The notes beneath the pieces are model-generated. The model saw nothing but the letters and a program-made list of their open reading frames with translations, was not told the origin of the DNA and did not search any database. A program made the translations under genes and the position numbers. From positions 39,172,664-39,236,663 of the forward strand of contig BRKX01000006.1 in the NCBI GenBank assembly GCA_026008535.1: 64,000 nucleotides of DNA. The letters are read 5' to 3'. Position 1 is the first letter of the stretch; each line of letters starts with the position of its first letter. Source of the DNA: Perilla frutescens. Its lineage: Eukaryota; Streptophyta; Magnoliopsida; Lamiales; Lamiaceae. This document shows, piece by piece, positions 56,092 through 64,000 of this stretch.

Positions 56092-56668
56092 TGTATCTAC
56101 CCACGACTTCAACTTACAATCTCTCCCGAGATTGCGTACAAAACAGGCATTAAAAAACCCCTCACGTATTTCACTCAAAACCACTCAAAACTAGTCTATC
56201 ACGTTGAACTGTTTTAAGGAACAACTACAAGTAAATTGCATGGGACACAAAACACAATGACTCTAAAAAATTTACACGAGAATCTAAACCCAAACATGGA
56301 TTGACGTCGATCTTCATCGTCGGTAATATGGCAAGTGGATTGATGGTTTGTAATCTTCCTAAATGTGTGTAGATACTTTCCTTGGATAGGAGGGTTATTT
56401 GCAGCTCGGTATCTACTCCACAAGGCAGTCAATCGAACAGCTCTTGCCTTCCCTGAACGGATCCGCGCAAGATATTCTATTTATGGAAACTACCATATAA
56501 ATGTGTCCCTAGTTCTGTCTGGGACATCAGAGGGAACAATTTGCTAACTGTTCTTCATTTCTCGCACAGCGGAATGAATAGCTTTAGGGACATACCCAAG
56601 CACACATTGTCGAACATATCTAGCCAACAAAACAACACGAACACTTAGTGCATAACAGTGGCCTAACA
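56092..56668 (-). repeat. 3' LTR of Sirevirus D (577 bp)
   Basis: The minus strand starts TGTTAGGCCACTG right after the polypurine tract and ends GTGGGTAGATACA at 56092, where CACTA coding similarity resumes. A TATA-like CATAAATAGAA lies near 56475. The 3' end is set by TG...CA and the CACTA boundary; the matching 5' LTR is not in view. Confidence 0.75.
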
Positions 56669-56680
56669 ATCTCCCCATTT
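56669..56680 (-). other. polypurine tract of D
   Basis: The minus strand reads AAATGGGGAGAT immediately before TGTTAGG. It is slightly degenerate compared with E. Confidence 0.8.
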
Positions 56681-57075
56681 GGCATTTATGGTCGACAATT
56701 ATCATCTCAATTTGCACAACACTTGAATGAACTTCTCAGATCAAAAATATATCAAAACAATTGATATATTTAAAAACTTTCTAGGACAGTTCCAAGAACA
56801 CTCCCCCTGAGTCTGATCTGGGAGTACCTTTAACATCACGAACAATGTTTTCGCAGTCAAGACTGCATTGTTTGGTAGGTCAAAATAATTACAGACCAAC
56901 ACACTTCCCAAAATAAAAGTGTTCAGCAAAAAAACAAAGAGCACACAAGCTCTTATCAGCACTAGGTAGCGGACAGATAGCAGACAGCAGTAGTGGAGCT
57001 TGACCTTCACTCTCCCTTTCTTCCAAACTCCGTCTTCTTGTCCCCTTTAATTGTTGCCAAAAATGGCAAAAGCTG

Positions 57076-59168
57076 TCAATGCGGGGAGGCATCATCATCT
57101 GCATCAACATCGACAGGTGCAGCATCAGCGGTGGAAGGCGGATCAGCAGAGGGTCCGGCTGTAGCAGCATCAAAGGGTGAGGCAAGGCCAAGAACTCGAG
57201 CTCGAAGTTCAACCAGAAGAGACTCCAACTCCTGTTCTCGAGTCTTGAAGGTCCTGAAAGACTTCTTCAGCGTCTGCACTTCACGCTCCAGAGACTTTAT
57301 GTGCCTATCAAAGAAAACAGAAGTGACAGACAAAGCAGGAGCAGATCTGTGAGGGACCGAAGGTGGCACACTTCCAGAGCCACCAACTTCTTCTCTGGCA
57401 GGAATATCCTGGGCATGCTAGGACAAAAACAACTTCTGGCTGATTATGAGCGGCAGCGCCTCCGGCTCATATACATCTTCTGCATACACCACATTGTGCA
57501 CATCCATGATCAAGCTGAAAATCATTCCAGGAAAGCCAATCGGTTGTTGATTCTGGGAAGACTCTGCATGGGCCACAACATGCTCAAAGATGAGCTGGCC
57601 AAGGTTGAACTCCATCCGAGTTCTAAATTTAAACAATAACAATCCAAGGGGCTTCCCAATTGTCGAGTTATATGTGCTGGGGATCCAATTGTGAACTGCA
57701 ATCTTGTGAAGTATTGAATACTTCACGCTCAAATCAGATGCAAGTAAGGAATGGTCTGATGGCCACGCACAACAACTGCCTCCAGTCAACTCGACAACAA
57801 CTTCATCCAACTTAAACACAGGAGCAGGAGCAACCACATGCTCACGACCAAAGTAAGCATTTATCACAGACAGCGAAAAGGGTATCCAATGACCCCGCAC
57901 AAAAACTGCAAAAGCGTGCTCATCCGAAGCATCACGAATAGACTTTGATAAATTGGCATAAAATTCATGCACAATTGCAGCAACAAAAGGTGGAGCAGTA
58001 TAGGTAGACTTCTCTAATCTCAAATTATGCGAGATTTCAATTACACCAGTTCCTTTAACATCCGACTTAATCAACTTGCGCTCAGACACGAAGGAGCGAC
58101 CAACAACCAACCTATATTGACTTTGGTGAAAAGCAGAGAGAAACTTACTCGAATCATATGCTTCAGATTCGGAATTAGATCTGTCAGGGACATCTGCAGT
58201 GACATCAGCTTCTTCTTCATCAGATGGAGGAGGCGCTCTGGCTTGCATCATCAACGGACGGCGACGACCCAACACCAATTCCATTCTGTACTTAGACAAA
58301 CTCTGTGTACACGGCGAGTAGACACAACATCAGGCTTCCTAGCTGGAGCCTTTTTACCAGAAGCCTTCACTGATTTGGGAGGCTTTGGATGAAGACCCCT
58401 TCTTTGCAGCAACCTTCTTAGACTTAGGGGTTTCAGAATGAGGCTTTTTCTTCGCAGAAACTTTCGCCAGAACCTTGGATTTGAGATTGGCAATAGTCAT
58501 GTCATCTTCATCATCAGACACCGGAGGGGTGATTGGCATATCACGCAACTCCAGCTTGCGTTTGGTCCCGCGAGCTTTCGCTAAAGATGGGACAGATCCA
58601 GACTCAGTCACAGGTGAATCATCATCCAAGAAAGAGATGTCAACATGTTCTTTGCCTTTCCCTTAGATAAGGGTTTCAACAGCAACAGGGGGTGAAACTT
58701 CACCGATCGGCACTTGAATGGTGACTATAGGTGAGTCACTAACCAACAGAGTGGCGACGAGAACAGACAGTTCTTGCACAAACTTCAATGCATTAATTAA
58801 TGCTGCAAACTCCTCAATTGAGACAGATACATCGTCTATGATGGAGGCGATCAAAGCTTCAACCATTTCAGCATTCTCCAGAGGCGGTGAGGGAGGTTAC
58901 ACAGAAACCCTAGAAGTGAGAGGAACCACAACATCTGTCTCAAACACAGATCCAACAACAGCTTCGATAGATGGTGCCACAGAAAGAGGCACAGAAGTAG
59001 AGACATCAGGAATGGTTTAACCGGCTATTCCGAGGCAGGGACAGATGATCCAAAGGGAGCAAACACCAACGGTTTTGAGAGCTCGCCTAATTTTCGCCAT
59101 AATTCTTGCGTAGAAATTTTGGGCTTCTTGAATAGAGAGAGCTTGGTAGACTCAGATTTGTTCGACAT
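57076..59168 (-). pseudogene. Sirevirus env-like third ORF (D)
   Basis: ORF downstream of RNase H. The start at 59168 (MSNKSESTKL) is chosen because a CAG splice-acceptor-like site lies 6 nt upstream, as in E. A low-complexity Lys/Ser-rich part (58629-58354) precedes the conserved core, open over 58299-57418. The core includes FVSERKLIKSD, VHEFYANLSKS, VRGHWIPFSLSVINAYFG, the KYSILHKIAVHNWIPS stretch and FNLGQLIFEHVV. This fits the putative plant transposon protein family (PF20167-like) found in Sirevirus env-like ORFs. A coiled coil (SLEREVQTLKKSFRTFKTRE, 57290-57220) follows. Frameshifts and stops at about 59025, 58650, 58350 and 57400 break it. Role unknown. Confidence 0.75.
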
Positions 59169-59190
59169 TGATTTCTGAGAAGGAAGAGTC
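59168..59190 (-). promoter_or_regulatory. candidate 3' splice site before the env-like ORF (D)
   Basis: The minus strand reads ACTCTTCCTTCTCAG then AAATCA and ATG. The pyrimidine tract and AG (59176-59175) mirror the E arrangement. Confidence 0.5.
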
Positions 59191-59553
59191 TTGAGAGTAG
59201 GAAATTCAAAAGAAAGGCTTGAGTAGAATTTTGAAAAAAAAAATCCATTGCCTTCAAAAATTTGAACAGTAGATTTAAGCCCATAATTAGAGAATTTAAA
59301 AAGGAAATTCCCATAACTGTCACATCCCATAAATAGCACCCTCTGCTCGTTCTTGGGAAGTAGAACCGAACTCGGTGCGGGAAATAAGGATCCACTAGCC
59401 GTTGAGAAATAACTGTTCAAATTGTCCCAACATCTGTCTGAGACATACTTCGGCACACACTGCATCGACCACACCAACTTGGTCATTTTACTCTCTCTGT
59501 ACACACAACACTGACTAAGACAGTACAAAGAGGCTTCTCTTCAGATGAGAAGT

Positions 59554-60036
59554 TTAGAGAACATAGAGACCCAAAGAGGATCTAAGTGTTTCAAACCTTG
59601 CAGTTTCAAGTGGCTTCGTAAAGATATCCACAAGTTGGGCATCAGTTCCAACATAATCAATCACAAGTGATCCATCTTCGATAAGTTCACGGATGAAATG
59701 GTGATGAATATCTATGTGTTTTGTTCGTGAGTGCTGAATAAGATTCTTCGAAATGTTTATTGCATTCATGTTGTCACAGAAGATGGTAAGGACAGATTGT
59801 GGCACACCATAGTCAAGCAGCATTTGCTTCATCCAAAGAAGTTGAGTACAAAAACTTCCAGCGGTAATATATTCCGCTTCAGCAGTAGATAGTGAGATTG
59901 AATTCTGCTTCTTGCTAAACCATGAAACCATGTTTTTTGCAAGGAAGAAACATCCTCCAGAAGTACTCTTCCGATCTTCAGTACAACCAGCCCAATCTGC
60001 ATCACAAAATCCCCACCAAACTAGGGTTTGTATCAT
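59554..60036 (-). pseudogene. copia RNase H (D)
   Basis: RNase H domain with FCDADWAGC, KSTSGGCFFL, WFSKKQNSISLSTAEAEY, IFCDNMNAINIS, HSRTKHIDIHHHFIREL and DIFTKPLETARFETLR. The conserved acidic residues are present. It is in a different frame from RT: a one-base shift at a G-run near 60015-60025 separates the two. The initial MIQTL residues are frame-shifted RT, not a true start. Confidence 0.92.
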
Positions 60037-61489
60037 AGGAAAACCAAAGTCCTAACTCAGTAGTACCTTTTATGTATTTGATTATGTTCTTGACAGATTT
60101 CAAATGACTTTCTTTGGGATCAGATTGGTACTGAGCACAAACTCCCACGCTGTAGCAAATGTCTGGCCTACTTGTAGTAACGTAGAGCAGACTGCCAATC
60201 ATACTCCAGTATAAGATTTTCTCAATAGACACATCGGCTTCATCTTTTGACAACTTTAGAGTTGTTCCCATCGGTGTTCTTTTCGGGCTACAACTATCCA
60301 TACCAAACTTGCTGATCAAGTTCCTTGCATACTTTGTTTTTGAAACAAAGATCCTGTCATCCTTTTGCTTCACTTGAAGCCCCAGAAAGTAGGTCAGTTC
60401 ACCTACAAGACTCATCTCAAATTCAGAAGTCATGTCCTTCACAAACTCGTTCACCATTCTGTCTGAGACAGATCTAAAGATAATATCATCGACATAAATC
60501 TGGACGATGATTACATCAGATTTTTCTCTCTTGATGAAGAAAGTTCTATCAGCTCCACCACGAATGTATCCTTTCTCCAGAAGTAATTTGGTTAGCCATT
60601 CGTACCAAGCTCGAGGAGCTTGCTTGAGGCTGTAGAGGGCCTTCTTTAGTTTGCACACATACTCGGGATGGTACGGGTCTTCAAAGCCTTTGGGTTGACT
60701 GATAAACACGTCTCCAGACAAGTACCCATTCAAGAAGGCACTCTTCACGTCCATTTGGAATAATTTGAACTTCATCCAAGCAGCCATGGTAAGGAGCAAA
60801 CGCACCGATTCAAGATGAATAACTGGAGCAAAAGTCTCGGTGAAATCCATACCTTCAACTTGGGAATAACCTTGGGTAACAAGTCTTGCCTTATTTCCGG
60901 TTATGTTCACTTCTTCATCGGTTTTACTCTTGAAGATCCACTTTGTGCCGATAACATTAACATCTTCAGGTCTTGGAACAAGATCCCACACTTCATTTCT
61001 TTCAAATTGCAAGAGCTCTTCTTGCATGGCTTGAATCCATCGGTCATCTTGCAATGCCTCCTTGACATTCTTGGGCTCCACAGTTGAGGTGTAGCACACA
61101 TTGGTTATCAATTCACGATAGTTCTTTCGAACTCCTCTTGCTCGAACCGCTTCACTCATATCACCGATGATATCGGATGCAGAGTGATTCTTCTGAACAC
61201 CTTTGGAAGGTTTGGAAACGTCCAGTTTCTCACTAATTTCTTCTGTCGGGATAATGTGTTCCGAACTATCTGGCACTGATGCTGGAACATAGATAGTAGC
61301 ATCAACGCTTTTTTCATCAATCTGGGCAGCAGATTCTTCCAGATCATCAACAACAATATTAATGGACTCCATCACAGTTTTGGTCCTTTTGTTGAAAACA
61401 CGGTAGGCCTGACTATTCCTTGAGTACCCAAGAAACATACATTCATCTCCTTTGGTATCAAACTTGTCAAGCTGCTCTCGGTCTCTCAA
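60020..61489 (-). pseudogene. copia reverse transcriptase with integrase tail (D)
   Basis: Continuous frame starting at the solo-LTR border (61489) with LRDREQLDKFD, the end of integrase, then MFLGYSRNSQAYRVFNKRT and an acidic hinge. RT motifs follow: IGTKWIFKSK, the FAPVIHLES and [12 protein letters not shown] motifs, LYSLKQAPRAWYE, YVDD at 60485-60496, YFLGLQVKQ and SLLYVTTSRPDI. The open frame begins a further 13 codons upstream, in LTR sequence, which is not part of the protein. RT motifs are complete. The frame ends by frameshift before RNase H. Confidence 0.92.
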
Positions 61490-62791
61490 TGGTGTAACTC
61501 GGACAATTTGTACAGGATACGAGAACATGCGGAAGACTTATAGAATCGAACACGCCAACTTTGGAAGGACTCAATCCTACTCTAATGACTCAAATAAGAT
61601 AACTAATCTGAAATAAATGAAAATACATCTCAAATGGATGTACGAACCAATCTACGCCTAATTACGATACCTAGACGATGACACAAAAATAATACACAAA
61701 TCCAATGGAAAGGAGGCTGAATTGGGACGATGGTTTGAGGGAGGAATATGGGACGGTTAGAAGGTGTTTGGTGGGTTTAGAAGGGCTTGAGTAGATAGGG
61801 TATGTTAAGGCTATGAAGTACTTACGGTATTGATGACGAACACGATGAATTGGGCGCGAACGGAACCGAAACCTTGATGATCAACACACAATCAGGTCTT
61901 GATGGCTTGGGAGTGTCATAGACGTTGATGGAGGTGTAGGAAGTCGATGATGGTGGCTGGACGATGGAGGTGTTGTGATTTGCAACCCGATTAATCCCCG
62001 GCGTATCTTGTACAATGAAAATGAATCTCAAAGTTACTCCTCGGTAGCGAGTTCACCCTAATTACTCGTGTGAATTAGAATATTCCCTTGGAATAAGACT
62101 TGAAATTGCTAGGCTTCAAGAATGATGATTTTCGATAGAAAATAATAAAAAGCTTTAAACGGTTGAGACACAAATTGAATGCAAAAGCAATTTTAATCAA
62201 TAATGTCTAAAATATCAAAGTCACATGGTTCCCCTATTTATAGGGCCTATTATGCACGAAAATAACTAATAAAAAGGCCTAAAAATCTGATCCAAAAGGA
62301 TCTCTAACTATACTATAGAAATACCTAAACTAGAATTCTATTCAAGGTTGGAAATTGCCTTAAATACAATTCTAGTCAAACCTATACTATTAAGAACGAA
62401 AATTACACTTAAAATCAATTAAAAACTGATCTAAACTATAGTCTAAATTAATTAAATAAATACTATAGTCTAGATAAAAATCAACCCTTAATTAATTGGA
62501 CTAAAGGCCGAAAAACAGCTCCATGCACGTCGACTTCTTCATGCACACGTGCACTTCTTCTTGCTCTCTTCTTCAACTCTTCAAGTTATATTCTCCATGG
62601 TGTGATCTTGATCTTCATTAGTTAATAAATTAACTAACATATGGCTGTCTTTTGCATCTTCCAATTCTTCAAACTTTTTGCGAATCAACACTAGTAGATA
62701 ACCTTACAATTTCTTTACTCGAAGTCGCGTCATTGGACCTTTGAATTGCAGCTCGGGTTCAAGGCCTTCAATGCCTTGCATGGCTTCATCA
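61490..62791 (-). repeat. gypsy solo LTR nested in D integrase (1302 bp)
   Basis: The minus strand starts TGATGAAGCC and ends GAGTTACACCA. It is flanked by CTCAA on the plus strand at 61485-61489 and 62792-62796, and removing it brings the copia integrase codons into register. Near its start (62760-62705, minus) it encodes GPMTRLRVKKL, a motif found at the C-terminus of plant gypsy polyproteins, which suggests an LTR overlapped by the end of pol. A TATA-like CTATAAATAGG lies at about 62240. No internal domain remains. Confidence 0.85.
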
Positions 62792-63370
62792 CTCAACATG
62801 TAGCAAGTACTTCCGAAGATATGAAAGTACTTTAAGTTTGGCTTTTTCCCTTTCCACAACTCGTAGGGAGTAACTCTCGTCTTGGGTCTGAAGTACACAT
62901 GATTAATAACATGACAGGTTGTATTCACCGCTTTAGCCCAGAGGTTGTCAGAGACAGATTTTGCCTTGATCATGACTCGGCTCATCTCTTGAAGTGTCTG
63001 ATTTTTCCTCTCAACAACACCGTTTTGTTGAGGTGTTTTTGGTGCAGAGAACTCTTGATCAATTCCTCTTTCTTCACAGAAATATCTGAAGAAGGCATTT
63101 TCAAACTCACGACCATGATCACTTCTTATTCTCACAACATTACCTCCTTTCTCCACTTCAAGCTTGAGATACAACTTCTTGAACGTCTCAAAGGTCTCTC
63201 CCGTATCTCTTAGGAACTCCACCCATGTGAATCTCATGTAGTCATCTACATAAACAAATATGAACTTTTTCCATCCGACACTTTCAATTTGGACAGGTCC
63301 CATCAAGTCCATATGCAACAGCTCCAAGGGGTTTGAAGTGGTGATCTTTTTAACATATTTATGAGAAGTG
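62792..63370 (-). pseudogene. copia integrase core (D)
   Basis: Integrase with LLHMDLMGPV, VDDYMRFTWVEFL, RIRSDHGREF and PQQNGVVERKNQ, so all three catalytic acids are present. NTTCHVINH, PYELWKGKKP and FHIFGSTCYML follow. It is cut at the last motif by the gypsy solo LTR and resumes at 61489. The open frame past the border into the LTR is read-through. Confidence 0.92.
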
Positions 63371-63925
63371 TGAATCTATTTTCCAACTTGACATGGTCCG
63401 TAGACTTTTCCCCGATCAATACTCAATTTTGGAACACCAATCACAGCTTCAGTCTTCATGAGTCACTGAAGGTTTCGAAAACTGATATGGCCAAGCTTTT
63501 CATGCCATAAATTTGCTTCACAAATCTGAGATCTGAAGCAAGTCCCCTTCATGTTAAGGAGATAACAGTTGTCCCTCGATCTGTCGCCGTCCATCAGAAG
63601 AACACTTTTCTTTGTTCTTGACAAGGCATTTATCTCTAGTGAAATGCACCAAGAGACCTTGGTCACACAATGGACTAATACTAATTAGATTAGCTTTTAG
63701 TCCTTCTATAAGTAGCACGTCTTCCAGGTTGGGCATTCCATGAACATTGAGACATCCACGGCCAAGCACTCTACCTTTAACACCATCTCCAAAGGTAACC
63801 GTTTGATATGAGCAATCTTTTTCAATGTTGCTCAGCATGCTAACATCTCCAGTCATATATGGAGAGCATCCGTTGTCAAAGTACCAGCTATTTTTTGCAT
63901 GCATATTGACGGCAGTAAGAACCAC
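63371..63925 (-). pseudogene. copia aspartic protease and GAG-pre-integrase (D)
   Basis: The protease motif WYFDNGCSPYMTG has Asn where the catalytic DSG triad has Ser (AAC for AGC). LISISPLCDQGLLVHF follows. A frame change near 63600 leads to the integrase-finger region with LWHEKLGHISFRNLQ and further stops before the integrase core (63463, about 63380). The Asn substitution in the flap-side triad position probably impairs the enzyme. The upstream gag continues beyond the window. Confidence 0.85.
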
Positions 63926-64000
63926 ATAATTTATGTGGTTGATCCTGGATCTGTTCCAGACATTTCTTCTGGGAAACTAATCAGATTCTGCAAAACTCCT

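Larger units (their letters stand above)
56092..64000 (-). mobile_element. Sirevirus D, 3' part, cut by window edge
   Basis: Minus-strand Ty1/copia element inserted in the CACTA element. In the transcribed direction: protease, integrase (split by a solo LTR), RT, RNase H, env-like ORF, polypurine tract and 3' LTR (56092-56668). Gag, primer site and 5' LTR lie to the right of the window. Layout and PPT (GGGGAGATTGTTAG) are Sirevirus-like. It is closer in pol to E than to A and B. Confidence 0.9.

Noticed and set aside
61491..61528. Upstream Met extending the D reverse transcriptase frame (MFSYPVQIV...)
   Set aside because: These codons lie in the gypsy solo LTR; removing the insert at CTCAA gives a direct continuation of copia integrase.
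1..64000. tRNA, rRNA, CRISPR arrays or intact host genes
   Set aside because: None recognised by eye. iMet-like sequences are retrotransposon primer sites, and long ORFs all belong to transposable elements. A tRNA scan and RNA-seq mapping would be needed to exclude small genes.

Overview
This window is repeat-dense nuclear DNA from a flowering plant. No host gene could be supported. It consists of nested LTR retrotransposons, several DNA transposons and AT-rich filler. The organism is inferred from the repeats: Sirevirus-type Ty1/copia elements, Tekay-like Ty3/gypsy chromoviruses, an En/Spm (CACTA) element with a plant transposase_24-type protein, a hAT transposase of the TTF/ZMYM1-like type, and Mutator-type MITEs. 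This mixture is typical of a dicot. The species cannot be named from the sequence.

Layout. 1-2724 is the 5' part of a minus-strand gypsy element (protease, gag, binding site, 5' LTR), inserted into the integrase of Sirevirus fragment A (2725-4391). A is fused without any LTR to Sirevirus B (4699-14751, minus), which keeps its 5' LTR, primer-binding site, gag, protease, integrase, RT and RNase H. B is split at RNase H by a 2.4-kb gypsy solo LTR (5112-7521, target duplication TGTCC). 14752-16885 holds a MITE-like fragment, unassigned DNA and a broken hAT transposase. 16886-20607 is the 5' end of Sirevirus C, whose LTR carries a 44-bp tandem array; it sits in an old gypsy LTR (20608-22555). 22556-29826 holds two decayed plus-strand Tekay-like pol remnants with their LTRs. 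30945-32575 is a long-TIR element sitting in TA repeats.

The centre of the window, 32349-46032, is a head-to-tail tandem duplication of about 6.85 kb. It copied part of the TIR element, a MITE, genomic flank, and the 5' LTR, gag and start of protease of Sirevirus E, including a gypsy solo LTR already nested in gag. As a result, E (33732-52592) has three LTRs. The two units differ at only about a dozen positions by eye, while the 5' and 3' LTRs of E differ by about 6 percent, so the duplication is much younger than the insertion.

53123-56091 is a CACTA element cut by Sirevirus D (56092-64000, minus). D is itself interrupted by a 1.3-kb gypsy solo LTR with target duplication CTCAA.

How the parts relate: D and E both carry, downstream of RNase H, a related env-like third ORF. 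In both, a pyrimidine tract ending in CAG lies 6-7 nt before its ATG, a candidate 3' splice site. Every pol and gag reading frame inspected is broken by stops, frameshifts, insertions or loss of catalytic residues, so none of the elements looks autonomous. The most interesting leads are the spliced env-like hypothesis, the recent LTR-spanning tandem duplication, the hairpin family before the E polypurine tract, and the MYB-core-rich LTR array of C.
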